Source: Lachnospiraceae bacterium XPB1003
GTDB taxonomy: Bacteria > Bacillota > Clostridia > Lachnospirales > Lachnospiraceae
Direction: 5' to 3'
Assembly (NCBI GenBank): GCA_900102065.1
Contig: FMVK01000018.1
Location: 1-44,318, forward strand
Length of the DNA stretch: 44,318 bases
Notes under the pieces: model-generated
The model's database searches: none
Told to the model about the DNA's origin: nothing
What the model saw: the letters and a program-made list of their open reading frames with translations, nothing else
Part shown: positions 25,423 to 34,388 of the stretch, one piece after another
How positions within the stretch are numbered: position 1 is the first letter of the stretch
Layout: every line of letters begins with the position of its first letter
Translations under genes and position numbers: made by a program

Positions 25423-28014
25423 ATGCGTAAAGTTAATAACAAAAAGGTGATATCGGATCTTGCGTTTAGCGGGATCAAGTCAAATATTAAGAAATACATT
25501 GTTTTGATCGGAGCTGTGATACTTACAACACTTCTGTTTTCTTCGCTTTTCACTGTCGGTGGAAGCCTTATAGAAGAAACGCAGATCGCAACAATGAGGG
25601 AGATAGGTACTTCTTATCATGCGGGCCTTAAGTATATGTCCATGCCTGAGTACGAACAGGTTAAAGGTGATAAAGGTATAAAGGACATATCTTACTGTAT
25701 CATTGTGGGATATCTGTCTGATGACAGGTTAAATAAGCTTCCTACGGAGGTTTATTACTCTGAGGAACAGAATGCGAAGAAGTGCTTTTGTTATCCGGAA
25801 GTGGGAAGACTTCCCGAGAAGGAAAATGAGATAGCGACCAGTGATCTGGTCCTTGAGAAACTTGGGGTTCCGGCAGTGGTCGGAAGTACATTTAAGGCGG
25901 ATCTTCTGATAGACGGTGAGGTGGTCTCCAAAGAATTCGTCCTTAGCGGGTATTACAGAGGTGACAGGTTAGCAATGGCCCAGGCCGCTCTTGTATCGAA
26001 GGAACTTCAGGAAAAGCTGGCACCTGTCAGGATGATAACTTATCCGGAGCGTGAAGATAATTCATATGCGGGCTGGATGAGCGTGAATATGGATTTTAAA
26101 AACAACTTCAATGTGGAAGAGAGCATTATTGCATTGATAGACAGAACAGGTCTCAGGCAGGATGTTGATTATGGGATCAATTATGCATATGCGGGATATG
26201 ATATTGATCTGTCCATGGCTGTCGTATGCGGACTTATGCTGATCACATTTTTCGTTGCCGGATATCTGATCATTTACAATATCTTTGATATCAATATCAT
26301 CTCTGATATGCAGGAGTACGGCCTTCTTAAAACTATCGGTACTACGGGAAAGCAACTTAAGAAGATAGTGATGAAGAGAGCTAATATCATCTCTCTGATA
26401 GGTATACCTGTAGGCCTGCTTATGGGCGTTGGCGTAGGATCATGCATACTGCCCTTTATCTCTGATCATATGGCTACTATGACTGTTGACAAGGGGAGCG
26501 TTCATTTTAATATCCTCTTTCTTGCCGGAGCAGCTCTTTTCTCTTATCTCACTGTGATCATCAGTGCCGGAAGACCCTGCAGAAAGGCATCTAAGGTATC
26601 ACCGATTGAGGTGCTCAGGTATACAGATGGTTCTGAGAATTCCCGTAAGAAAGGCGGAAAGCATACGATCGTTATTCTATCGTTATCTTTAGCTCTTATC
26701 ATCCTCAACGGAGTGATAGGCCTGGTCAGCGGATTCGATGTGAACGAATTTGTTAAGAGTGATGTGGTGGCGGATTTCAGTATTCAGGATGCGTCACTTG
26801 ACAGTATGGCAGCTTCTTTTCATGAAACAGATTCGGTTGATGAGGATCTGCTCGAAAAGATAAAGTCGCAGCCGGGCGTGACTGATCTCGGGAATATTTA
26901 TATATCTACTTTTTGGCAGGAATTCTCTGATGAGAACTGGGAGCAGATTGAAGATAAGTTTTTTACAGATGAAGCAGTAAAGGAATGCGTGAATAATTGG
27001 TATACGGATATTAATTACAGTTATGACGACTGCATGAATGATTTCAGAAGATCAAAGACTATGGCAGGCAATACATACGGAATGGGAGAATTTGCCGTAA
27101 GTAAGCTTAAGGTGGTCAAAACGATTGACGGGACGGATACGATCGATTGGGAGAAGTTTAATTCCGGAGATTATGTTCTGGCAACAAGATGGACATCGGA
27201 TGGCAGGTATTATGCAGATATCGTTGAACCCGGAGATAAGGTACAGATAAGAAGTCATGATCCTAAGTATGCAAAATTAGTTGAGGAACCCATAAATACA
27301 GCCGGCGTGACAACATATACAAGTTATGATGATGCGCCTGTAAAAGAATATGAAGTTTATGCGGTTGTGGATATCCCTCAGGCGATGATCTACAGGTTGT
27401 CGGAATTTATTGAGCTCGATTATATCCTTCCCGAGAGCGAATATCTGTCATTGGAAGGAGACAAAGGCGCCATGAGAACACTGGTTGATGTGGAGGATGA
27501 TAAGGAGGCAGCATTTGAGGGATGGATCAAGGATTATACTTCTTCCGAAGAACCGGATATGTCTTATACTTCAAAGGAAAGTGTTATCGCGGAATATAAA
27601 TCATTAAGCGATACTATAGGAATGGTGGGAGTGGTTCTCGCAGTCATACTGGGCCTTATCGGTCTTATGAATTTTGCTAACACTATGGTAACGTCGATCA
27701 TCGTCAGAAGCAGAGAACTTGCTGTTCTTGAAGCGGTGGGAATGACCGGTGTACAGTTAAAGCATAAGCTCATGAAGGAAGGCTTTACATATTTCCTGTG
27801 GACTATGATCGTATCACTGATCTTATCATCGATACTGAATGTAACTGCAATACGATTCCTGGCTGATGAACTCGGAATGTTTGTATGGAGGTTTACTCTT
27901 ATGCCTGAGATCTGCTGTCTTCCTCTAATTCTGGTGCTGATAATCATGATACCTGTGATCGCCTTCAACAGGCTCAGTAAGAGAAGCATAATAGACAGGC
28001 TCAGAGTGGAGTAA
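25423..28014 (+). CDS. FtsX-type ABC permease, two-unit
   Basis: 863 residues. Membrane helix at about 24-46, an outer domain to about 265, three helices near 270-385 (first FtsX unit), a helix at about 412-436, a second outer domain of about 300 residues, and three final helices after about 735 (second FtsX unit). Eight helices and two outer domains resemble a fused pair of MacB-like units rather than the ten-helix BceB. Bce/Vex-like peptide sensing or export is plausible given the adjacent two-component genes; the substrate is unknown. Confidence 0.88.
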   Translation: MRKVNNKKVISDLAFSGIKSNIKKYIVLIGAVILTTLLFSSLFTVGGSLIEETQIATMREIGTSYHAGLKYMSMPEYEQVKGDKGIKDISYCIIVGYLSDDRLNKLPTEVYYSEEQNAKKCFCYPEVGRLPEKENEIATSDLVLEKLGVPAVVGSTFKADLLIDGEVVSKEFVLSGYYRGDRLAMAQAALVSKELQEKLAPVRMITYPEREDNSYAGWMSVNMDFKNNFNVEESIIALIDRTGLRQDVDYGINYAYAGYDIDLSMAVVCGLMLITFFVAGYLIIYNIFDINIISDMQEYGLLKTIGTTGKQLKKIVMKRANIISLIGIPVGLLMGVGVGSCILPFISDHMATMTVDKGSVHFNILFLAGAALFSYLTVIISAGRPCRKASKVSPIEVLRYTDGSENSRKKGGKHTIVILSLSLALIILNGVIGLVSGFDVNEFVKSDVVADFSIQDASLDSMAASFHETDSVDEDLLEKIKSQPGVTDLGNIYISTFWQEFSDENWEQIEDKFFTDEAVKECVNNWYTDINYSYDDCMNDFRRSKTMAGNTYGMGEFAVSKLKVVKTIDGTDTIDWEKFNSGDYVLATRWTSDGRYYADIVEPGDKVQIRSHDPKYAKLVEEPINTAGVTTYTSYDDAPVKEYEVYAVVDIPQAMIYRLSEFIELDYILPESEYLSLEGDKGAMRTLVDVEDDKEAAFEGWIKDYTSSEEPDMSYTSKESVIAEYKSLSDTIGMVGVVLAVILGLIGLMNFANTMVTSIIVRSRELAVLEAVGMTGVQLKHKLMKEGFTYFLWTMIVSLILSSILNVTAIRFLADELGMFVWRFTLMPEICCLPLILVLIIMIPVIAFNRLSKRSIIDRLRVE

Positions 28015-28067
28015 TATAATTATATAAGGTCAAATTGTGACGCGTACATGATGGAGGTGGGTGGATC

Positions 28068-28466
28068 ATGAATAATTACGAGTATATCAAAGGTTACATG
28101 AAGGAAAACTGCATGCACTTCGGTTTCACGCTTAATAAGAATACCGATGCGGACGTGGTTGAGTATCTCGAGACACTTGAAAATAAGCGCGGATATATGC
28201 TTGACCTTATCAGGGCTGATATGAAGAAACGCCAGAAAAAGGGCGAAGTGTCTGTGAAGGCTGTGCCACACAGAAAAGAAAGGACCGAAAAAAAGGCTGC
28301 GGCTAAGAAAACTACGGCCAAGAAAGCTTCGGCAACAAAAGCTACGGCTAACAAAGCTTCGGGTAAAAAAGTTTCTGTTAAGAAAGCTGCAGTTAAAAAG
28401 CCGGCAGCAAAAAAGGCTGCAGTTAAAAAGACTGTAGCAAAAAAGAATACGGGCAAAAAGAAGTAA
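28068..28466 (+). CDS. DNA-binding protein with histone H1-like tail
   Basis: 132 residues, ATG behind GGAGGTGGGTGG. Residues 1-64 include '[33 protein letters not shown]' (cited in part: [11 protein letters not shown]...RGYMLDLIR), which resembles a ribbon-helix-helix DNA-binding fold. Residues about 70-132 are almost only Lys, Ala, Thr and Val in KKA-type repeats, like bacterial H1 homologues. It probably acts as a nucleoid-associated protein with a specific and a non-specific DNA-contacting part. It stands between the permease and esterase genes, 53 bp after the former. Confidence 0.75.
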   Translation: MNNYEYIKGYMKENCMHFGFTLNKNTDADVVEYLETLENKRGYMLDLIRADMKKRQKKGEVSVKAVPHRKERTEKKAAAKKTTAKKASATKATANKASGKKVSVKKAAVKKPAAKKAAVKKTVAKKNTGKKK

Positions 28467-28509
28467 ACAGATAAACTGATCGGTTTCTTATTTCGGGAGG
28501 ATTGTAAAG

Positions 28510-29538
28510 ATGAAAATGAACAGATTCGCCAGGGTGGCTGCAACGTTCATTGGTTGTATGGTTCTTGCCGGCTGCAGCAAAAGCGGTGTACCTCAGGACG
28601 GTTCCGGATCTGCCGGAGAACAGGCGGGAGTCGCTACAGATACCGCAACAGAGAGTGTAAGCGGATCAGGGGCAACAGATGCTGTAACCGAAGAAACAAC
28701 ACAGGGACCTGTTTTTAATCCGGTTGAGAGAAAGCCTCTCGAGGATCTGACTGAGACAGGAGATAATACTTATACATGTTCTTACGATGGCGTGGGACAT
28801 GATTTCATCCTGGAACTCCCGGAAGAGACAGAAGGCGCACCGTTGATAGTGATGCTTCACGGCTATGGACAGTCGGCATCTGTAATGAAGAGCGAGGTTC
28901 ATATAGAAGAGGATGCCGTTCCTAAGGGCTATGCTGTAGTATATGTGACCGGTGCCCCTGATTCTACGGATCCGACTACGGCAAACGGATGGAACTCCGG
29001 CATCTCGGAAAATGAGAATGATGATGTGGGATTTATAGTTTCTCTGACCGAATACCTTCAGGATGAGTATGGATTCGATAAGGACAGGACATATGCGGCA
29101 GGTTTTAGTAACGGCGCATTCATGATGCACAGACTTGCTATGGATGCACAGGATGTTTTTTCAGCTGTGGCCAGTGTCTGCGGTAAAATGCCCAAGTCTG
29201 TATGGGACAGAAGATATGATTCCAATCAGGTAGGGGTATTGCAGATATCGGGAGAAAAAGATGATGTGGTTCCCAAGGCTCTTGATGGCAGTGCAACTTA
29301 TGCTTATGATCCCGGAATAGAGGATGTTATGCAATACTGGGCTAATTCAAACGGCATCAGTCAGTGCGTGGATGAAAGTATCGGTAAGAACTCTACTATC
29401 ACAAAGTATGGAGATACTGAAGGCCATAAGGTTTGGTCGGTCATGGTTAAGGACGGTCACCATTCCTGGTATGACGAGGGCCTGACCGGTATTGATGTGA
29501 ACGGGCTGATAATCGAATTCTTCGAAGAACAGAATTAG
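28510..29538 (+). CDS. Lipoprotein esterase, PHB-depolymerase/feruloyl-esterase type
   Basis: 342 residues, ATG behind GGGAGGATTG. Signal and lipobox 'VLAGC' (C22), Ser/Thr/Gly-rich linker to about 75, then an alpha/beta-hydrolase domain: oxyanion 'HGYG' (117-120), nucleophile S200 in 'GFSNG', Asp in the 'SGEKDDVVP' loop and His in 'DGHHSWY'. The form is that of the LpqC/esterase-PHB family, which contains acetyl-xylan and feruloyl esterases. A cell-surface enzyme removing ester groups from plant polysaccharide fits a fibre-degrading gut bacterium (inference). Confidence 0.85.
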   Translation: MKMNRFARVAATFIGCMVLAGCSKSGVPQDGSGSAGEQAGVATDTATESVSGSGATDAVTEETTQGPVFNPVERKPLEDLTETGDNTYTCSYDGVGHDFILELPEETEGAPLIVMLHGYGQSASVMKSEVHIEEDAVPKGYAVVYVTGAPDSTDPTTANGWNSGISENENDDVGFIVSLTEYLQDEYGFDKDRTYAAGFSNGAFMMHRLAMDAQDVFSAVASVCGKMPKSVWDRRYDSNQVGVLQISGEKDDVVPKALDGSATYAYDPGIEDVMQYWANSNGISQCVDESIGKNSTITKYGDTEGHKVWSVMVKDGHHSWYDEGLTGIDVNGLIIEFFEEQN

Positions 29539-29629
29539 CCGACTGATTATGGTATAACAAGGATGTTTTGCCGTAATCAGGAGGGGACAGCGAGGCAAGG
29601 ATGCCGAGCGCCGACTGATTATGGTATAA
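29538..29629 (+). repeat. Duplicated 20-bp promoter-like element with overlapping hairpins
   Basis: GCCGACTGATTATGGTATAA occurs at 29538-29557 and 29610-29629, 72 bp apart. The second copy continues to TATAAT and, with TGG before it, is an extended -10 box. Between them CCGTAATCAG (29571-29580) can pair with CTGATTATGG of either copy (29543-29552 or 29615-29624, one G-T pair), giving two mutually exclusive hairpins. Confidence 0.6.
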
Positions 29630-29659
29630 TGGCTTAGTTCAGTTCGGAGGTGCAAAACT

Positions 29660-30130
29660 ATGACAGATACTATTACGTTAACGATCGGAAAACAGAAGAA
29701 CATCGCTCTGATTGCCCATGATGGGAAGAAGGCAGAGCTTATACAGTGGTGTAAGGATAATTCCGAAACCCTGAAGAAGCATTTTTTATGCGGTACCGGA
29801 ACGACGGCACGTATGATCACGGATGCAACGGATCTTCCTGTCAGAGGATATAATTCGGGCCCGTTAGGTGGTGATCAGCAGATCGGAGCTAAGATCGTAG
29901 AAGGTAAGATCGATTTCGTGATCTTTTTCTCTGACCCGCTTACTGCAGCACCCCATGATCCGGATGTAAAGGCACTCATGAGAATAGCGCAGGTCTACGA
30001 TATCCCTTTTGCAAATAATAAGGCAACGGCGGACTTTCTTATTCGTTCCACTCTTATGGATGAAGAGTATAATCATGAGGTCATTAATTTCAAACAGAAT
30101 ATAGCTAACAGAGCAAAAACACTTGTATGA
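29660..30130 (+). CDS. mgsA: Methylglyoxal synthase
   Basis: 156 residues, ATG behind TCGGAGG. It matches MgsA throughout: 'IALIAHDGKKAELI' (H20, D21), phosphate-binding 'CGTGTTA', 'YNSGPLGGDQQIGA' with catalytic D72, and 'FFSDPLTAAPHDPDV' with H99. It converts dihydroxyacetone phosphate to methylglyoxal and phosphate, a bypass of lower glycolysis used when phosphate is low or sugar is in excess. Single-gene transcript ending at a terminator. Confidence 0.95.
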   Translation: MTDTITLTIGKQKNIALIAHDGKKAELIQWCKDNSETLKKHFLCGTGTTARMITDATDLPVRGYNSGPLGGDQQIGAKIVEGKIDFVIFFSDPLTAAPHDPDVKALMRIAQVYDIPFANNKATADFLIRSTLMDEEYNHEVINFKQNIANRAKTLV

Positions 30131-30142
30131 TCAAATGATATT

Positions 30143-30179
30143 AAAGATGTCCTGACGGTATGCTTCAGGGCATCTTTTT
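30143..30179 (+). terminator. Intrinsic terminator of mgsA
   Basis: AAAGATGTCCTGA / TTCAGGGCATCTTT stem with one G-T pair, loop CGGTATGC, followed by five Ts. Confidence 0.9.
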
Positions 30180-30204
30180 GTTATTAAATTAGGAAGTGAC
30201 AGAA

Positions 30205-30750
30205 ATGGAATTATTTAAAGGAAGACCGGAAAATATTGAGGGGAGACTCCCGCGTGAGATCAGAACCTATGATTATCTTGATAAACTGGGCATAGAGTAT
30301 CTAAGGACTGATCATGAGCCGGCAAGCAATATGGAAGCATGTAACGAGATAGATGCGGTTCTTGATGTGGTCATCTGCAAGAATCTGTTTCTTTGCAACA
30401 GACAGAAAACAGATTTTTATCTTCTTATGATGCCCGGAGATAAGAAATTCAAAACAAAGGAGCTTTCGGCACAGATTAATTCATCGAGACTGTCTTTTGC
30501 TGATCCTGAGGATATGTTGAAATATCTGGATATTGAACCGGGAGCGGTCAGCATAATGGGGCTCATGAATGACAGTGAACATGCGGTGCAGCTTTTGATA
30601 GATGAGGATGTGCTGAAGGGAGAGTCTCTTGGATGTCATCCATGTGTTTGTACATCCAGTCTTAAGATGAAGACGGAAGATGTGCTGACGAAATTCCTGC
30701 CGGCGACAGGTCATGAGTACAGAACCGTAAAATTAGTGGGGGAGGATTAG
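30205..30750 (+). CDS. Prolyl-tRNA editing protein (YbaK/ProX family)
   Basis: 181 residues from the ATG 8 bp behind AGGAAG; a GTG three codons upstream overlaps that site. Family marks: N-terminal 'LDKLGIEYLRTDHEPA', lysine in 'VVICKNLFLCN', 'FYLLMMPGDKKF', 'GAVSIMGLMND' and the C-terminal 'GCHPC' loop. ProX-type proteins deacylate Ala- or Cys-tRNA(Pro) formed by mistake. It directly abuts the macro-domain gene. Confidence 0.85.
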   Translation: MELFKGRPENIEGRLPREIRTYDYLDKLGIEYLRTDHEPASNMEACNEIDAVLDVVICKNLFLCNRQKTDFYLLMMPGDKKFKTKELSAQINSSRLSFADPEDMLKYLDIEPGAVSIMGLMNDSEHAVQLLIDEDVLKGESLGCHPCVCTSSLKMKTEDVLTKFLPATGHEYRTVKLVGED

Positions 30751-31278
30751 ATGAGCAAGATTGAATTGATCCACGGATCATGTGCAGATCAGAATGTGGA
30801 TGCGATCGTTAATGCGGCAAACAGAAGTCTCAGAGAAGGCGGTGGGATCTGCGGTGTGATCTTCTCCAAAGCCGGATCAAAGGAACTGGCAAGAGCCTGC
30901 AGAGCGTACCATACGCCTTTAAAAGACGGAGATGCGGTTATCACTTCTTCGTTCAATCTGAAAAATGCAAAAGCTGTGATCCATGCTGTGGGACCTGATT
31001 TTGGGATTACCCCGAGAGCCTTTGAGGAGCTTTATCTGGCATATTACAATTCGCTGATGGTGCTTAAGGAAAATGATTATCACAGTATTTCATTTCCTTT
31101 GATAAGTTCTGGCATATTCGGCGGGAAACTTACAAATGCCGTAGAGGTGTCAGCCAAGCAGTGCATCAGGGCTTATAAGAAATTTGTTAAGGATCATCCG
31201 GATCATGATGTGGATGTGAAGCTATGTGCATTCTCTGATTCGGAAATGGAAAAAGCAAAGGCCGTGTTTGAAGTGTAA
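30751..31278 (+). CDS. Macro-domain ADP-ribose-binding protein
   Basis: 175 residues covering one macro domain: 'DAIVNAANRSLREGGGICGVIF' in part (VNAANRSLREGGG), 'VIHAVGPDFG' and the 'LISSGIFGG' loop. These form the ADP-ribose pocket; the Asn and Gly-rich loop are present, so deacylase or ADP-ribosyl-hydrolase activity on O-acetyl-ADP-ribose is plausible. It starts directly after the ProX stop with GGGGGAGG as ribosome site. Confidence 0.88.
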   Translation: MSKIELIHGSCADQNVDAIVNAANRSLREGGGICGVIFSKAGSKELARACRAYHTPLKDGDAVITSSFNLKNAKAVIHAVGPDFGITPRAFEELYLAYYNSLMVLKENDYHSISFPLISSGIFGGKLTNAVEVSAKQCIRAYKKFVKDHPDHDVDVKLCAFSDSEMEKAKAVFEV

Positions 31279-31304
31279 TGATCATGAAGGAGAACAGGTA
31301 AAGT

Positions 31305-31529
31305 ATGACTAAGGAAGAATTTTTGGAACTGGATTACGGTGATATATTAACAGCTGAAAGGTATCCGGGCGAAGTATATGAAGTATATGATAACGATGTT
31401 TTTATCGTGGGAGACAGAGGTCGGGAGTATCGAGTGCTTGGGGCTAGGGACAAAGCGACAAAAAAAGAGATACGTATCGATATGCAGAATTATCCGGTCT
31501 GGAATGTAAAAAAAGAAGGGATTTTGTAA
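31305..31529 (+). CDS. Small hypothetical protein
   Basis: 74 residues, ATG behind AAGGAGAACAGG. Tyr/Asp-rich and probably beta-type ('PGEVYEVYDNDVFIVGDRGREYRVLG', cited in part as EVYEVYDNDVFIVGD). No family recognised. It lies 6 bp before the zinc-ribbon gene and is probably in the same transcript. Confidence 0.55.
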   Translation: MTKEEFLELDYGDILTAERYPGEVYEVYDNDVFIVGDRGREYRVLGARDKATKKEIRIDMQNYPVWNVKKEGIL

Positions 31530-31535
31530 AGAACA

Positions 31536-32276
31536 ATGAAATGTGTAAGTTGCGGAGCGGAGATCGGATTTACCGAAGGCAAGTGCCCTTATTGCGGAAG
31601 AACACTCACAGAGAATGCATCGCACAGGGCGGATCTGAAGAAATACAAAGGAAAAAGTAAGAAGATCAAAGCCGAAGCGGATGCTGTCGTATCCAAAAAT
31701 ACACCGCTCGTACTGAATGTGGTCGTAATGGTACTTCTGTTAATTGGTATCATCATAGTCGCCGTGATAAATGAGAATGCATATTTTTTCAAAAGTGATG
31801 CATTACAGAGAAGATCAGTAAAGAATTATGAAGAGTATTCTCAAAAGATAATGGGATATCTTGATGCCGGCGACTATACCGGTTTTTTTGCGTTTATGGA
31901 AGCACAAAAGATTGCTGAATATAAAGAGCCATATGATGATCTCAAATTAATGTATGAATGTGCAAAAGAATATGAAGCTATGGTATCAAGTATTCAGAAT
32001 GTCTGCTTAAACGGACCGGAAGCGAAGATCTATTCACAGGATATGGACATCAGAGAGTGCAGTAACAAGATAGATTATTTTTACGATATGTATGAATTGA
32101 AACAGAGTTATATAGATGAAGATCCGTACAGAGAGTATATCTACGATATGAAAGATAAGGCTGATGCTATCCTTGAAATATATTTAGGCCTCGATGAACA
32201 TGGCAGGGAAGCATACTTTAACGGCTCTGAGAATGAAAGGAATGCTTATATCGAGGAGGTGATCCTTGGTGAATAA
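31536..32276 (+). CDS. Zinc-ribbon membrane protein, array member A1
   Basis: 246 residues. Zinc ribbon CVSCGA / CPYCGR at the N-terminus, a lysine-rich stretch, one membrane helix at about 58-80, then an acidic helical outer domain with 'YLDAGDYTGFFAFMEAQKI' near the start and 'ILEIYLGLDEHGREAYF' near the end. It is a paralogue of the protein at 33070: ribbon, helix and both named blocks correspond ('LLEQGEYIECVRLMHTQEI', 'AVKVYFEMDDDAYEEFL'). Function unknown. Confidence 0.65.
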   Translation: MKCVSCGAEIGFTEGKCPYCGRTLTENASHRADLKKYKGKSKKIKAEADAVVSKNTPLVLNVVVMVLLLIGIIIVAVINENAYFFKSDALQRRSVKNYEEYSQKIMGYLDAGDYTGFFAFMEAQKIAEYKEPYDDLKLMYECAKEYEAMVSSIQNVCLNGPEAKIYSQDMDIRECSNKIDYFYDMYELKQSYIDEDPYREYIYDMKDKADAILEIYLGLDEHGREAYFNGSENERNAYIEEVILGE

Positions 32277-32721
32277 AGATAAGTTTTTGGGTATTTCCGT
32301 TGTGATCAACATATTATTGGTGATAATCCTTATGGGGCTTATCGTATCGACAGTTGATAAATTACGATTTTCGTACATACGGGAGAGCTCCATCGGGACG
32401 GATGTCCTGATCTCGAGTTTAGACATGGAAAACTATGGAGTGATGGCCAGGTTTTCTCATCCCATTCGCGGCGGAGCAGAGATTCCTGCTGATGATAAAG
32501 ATCTCTATATGATCGGTGAGTATGCGGATATTCTTTTTCTTAAGTATGTATATGAAAAGACAGGGGATACAGGTACATACGACTGTATGGAAGAAAGAGC
32601 GGCCGAGATAAGAAGCGAATTACCTGATTATGCCGTGATCTTCGATAAGATCGATCAAAGTATAGAGAAAGCGGCCGACATTGATGCACCTGTAATTTCT
32701 TCAGAGGATCAGGATTTATGA
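32269..32721 (+). CDS. Small membrane protein, array member B1
   Basis: 150 residues using GTG at 32269 (TTG at 32266 also possible) behind GAGGAGGT. One N-terminal membrane helix, then an outer domain with 'DLYMIGEYADILFLKYVYEK'. The same block, 'DLYKVGEYCHLAFMSKVYRA', and the same topology are found at 33809. Overlaps A1 by 8 bp and the next gene by 4 bp. Confidence 0.62.
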   Translation: MNKDKFLGISVVINILLVIILMGLIVSTVDKLRFSYIRESSIGTDVLISSLDMENYGVMARFSHPIRGGAEIPADDKDLYMIGEYADILFLKYVYEKTGDTGTYDCMEERAAEIRSELPDYAVIFDKIDQSIEKAADIDAPVISSEDQDL

Positions 32722-33080
32722 GTAAGACTATAATATGCGAGAGTTGCGGAGCGGCTTATGAAGACAGCTTGCGAAGGTGTCCCTTTTGCGGTACGGCAAC
32801 TCCGGAAGCGGATGAGAATGCATACATGGACAAGCTTGAGGAAACCAGGCTTGACCTTGAGGAGTATGGGCCTAAGAGCATGGATAAGATGAAAAAAAGT
32901 GTATTGAACACTGTTTTCATCGGTTTCATAGTTATACTGGTGATCACTGTTCTGGCTGTTGCAATGGTCTGGTTTGACGGCTTCAGAGATAACAGGGAGA
33001 GAAATAAGAGAAAAGAGGAACTCTTAAAAGACCAGGGCGTCACTGTAGGAATGCTTGAGGTAGAGATCAATGAAATGTAA
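32718..33080 (+). CDS. Zinc-ribbon single-helix membrane protein
   Basis: 120 residues: zinc ribbon CESCGA / CPFCGT, an acidic helix with 'NAYMDKLEETRLDLEEYGP', a membrane helix at about 67-88 and a charged tail. It has the ribbon-plus-helix front of the A proteins but no outer domain. Overlaps both neighbours (4 bp and 11 bp). Function unknown. Confidence 0.6.
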   Translation: MSKTIICESCGAAYEDSLRRCPFCGTATPEADENAYMDKLEETRLDLEEYGPKSMDKMKKSVLNTVFIGFIVILVITVLAVAMVWFDGFRDNRERNKRKEELLKDQGVTVGMLEVEINEM

Positions 33081-33819
33081 GAAATGCGGGAAACGATTGG
33101 GACCCGAAGATGCAAAGTGTCGATTTTGCGGTGCTGACAATCCCTTTGCGGTTATGCATGAGAAAAACATGCAACGATATAATAAGCGTTTTGATGAAAC
33201 CGGAAGAAGAGTGCTTGATAAAGCCGGGGATTCAAAGGGCTTGGGAAACAGAGCGGCGGTTATCGTAGTGCTTATATTGCTCATCATTGCAACCGGGATT
33301 ATCACTTCATTTAATTATACGGATCATGATGATGCTTCTTCAAAAACAAAGCTTGCTACACCGAAAGAGAATCTGACCCGTATAGATGAACTGCTTGAGC
33401 AGGGAGAATATATAGAATGCGTAAGATTAATGCATACGCAGGAGATCATTAACTCCGGTGATGATGAATACCGGGATATGAAGGGCTTAATATATATCGC
33501 GGATAATTACTGTGATTGTATCGAACTTATGGAAGGTATTGTTTACCTGCCTCGGGGAGAAGAAGAGCGGGATGCCGTGTCATCTTATTGCAACAATCTG
33601 GGGATTCAGATAGACGATTTTTATGAAGTGTATGATGTTTGGAAGGATGGTACTGGTTCTGAAAAGTATTCCGTTTATTACAGAGACATTGAAAATGAAT
33701 TAAGGACTGCCGTAAAGGTTTATTTTGAGATGGATGATGATGCATATGAGGAATTTTTATCATTATCCGAAAATCAAAAGGCGGTAAAGCTTGAGGAGAT
33801 CATAAATAATGAAAAGTAA
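33070..33819 (+). CDS. Zinc-ribbon membrane protein, array member A2
   Basis: 249 residues, ATG behind GAGGTAGAG. Zinc ribbon CKKCGK / CRFCGA, membrane helix at about 58-77, and an acidic outer domain of about 170 residues corresponding to A1 along its whole length. The second copy of the duplicated pair. Overlaps the previous gene by 11 bp and B2 by 11 bp, the latter with its own GAGGAG site. Confidence 0.65.
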   Translation: MKCKKCGKRLGPEDAKCRFCGADNPFAVMHEKNMQRYNKRFDETGRRVLDKAGDSKGLGNRAAVIVVLILLIIATGIITSFNYTDHDDASSKTKLATPKENLTRIDELLEQGEYIECVRLMHTQEIINSGDDEYRDMKGLIYIADNYCDCIELMEGIVYLPRGEEERDAVSSYCNNLGIQIDDFYEVYDVWKDGTGSEKYSVYYRDIENELRTAVKVYFEMDDDAYEEFLSLSENQKAVKLEEIINNEK

Positions 33820-34225
33820 TGGGATCGGGATCCTTATAATGAATCTGATAATCGCCGTTCTTGTTGTTGCCCTTATTTTTACAACGGTTGATATGTTCAA
33901 TTCATTTGGATATGCAAGAGAAAGAAGAACAGCCGCGGCAGAGCATACAGGATATGATATTGCGGGAAAAAGCTACGAAGAAGTAGTGGATCATTATAAT
34001 ACCAGGATTGCTCTGTCTTCCAATCCGGAGGAAGGGGATGAGGATCTCTACAAAGTAGGTGAATATTGCCATCTGGCCTTTATGTCAAAGGTATACAGGG
34101 CTGAGGGAAAGAGAGAGCAGCTTGGCAGTTGCAACGATAAAATGAAAGCACTGGAAGCGGAAATGGGACAGTATTCTTATGTCCCGGATGAGGTTTTGGG
34201 CATTATCGGGTGTGATCCGGATTAG
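33809..34225 (+). CDS. Small membrane protein, array member B2
   Basis: 138 residues with an N-terminal membrane helix (about 7-29) and an outer domain containing 'DLYKVGEYCHLAFMSKVYRA', matching B1. Ends the array; 163 bp of AT-rich sequence without a gene follows before the diguanylate cyclase gene. Confidence 0.62.
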   Translation: MKSNGIGILIMNLIIAVLVVALIFTTVDMFNSFGYARERRTAAAEHTGYDIAGKSYEEVVDHYNTRIALSSNPEEGDEDLYKVGEYCHLAFMSKVYRAEGKREQLGSCNDKMKALEAEMGQYSYVPDEVLGIIGCDPD

Positions 34226-34388
34226 GATCGCGTGATTTTATGATTTTTACCTCAAAACTGGATATTTTTCTATGATTTCAATATAATTTTTTTAGATATT
34301 TAATGATTTTTAATGTTTCATGTCATATCATATATAAGAGCCAATAACATATAGAAGAGACATTTTTTCTGATGGGGGACTGAAAAAA

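Noticed and set aside
28094-28543. Antisense frame of 149 codons over the H1-like gene
   Set aside because: It is the mirror of a Lys/Ala repeat (giving Phe/Ala/Leu), without a ribosome site.
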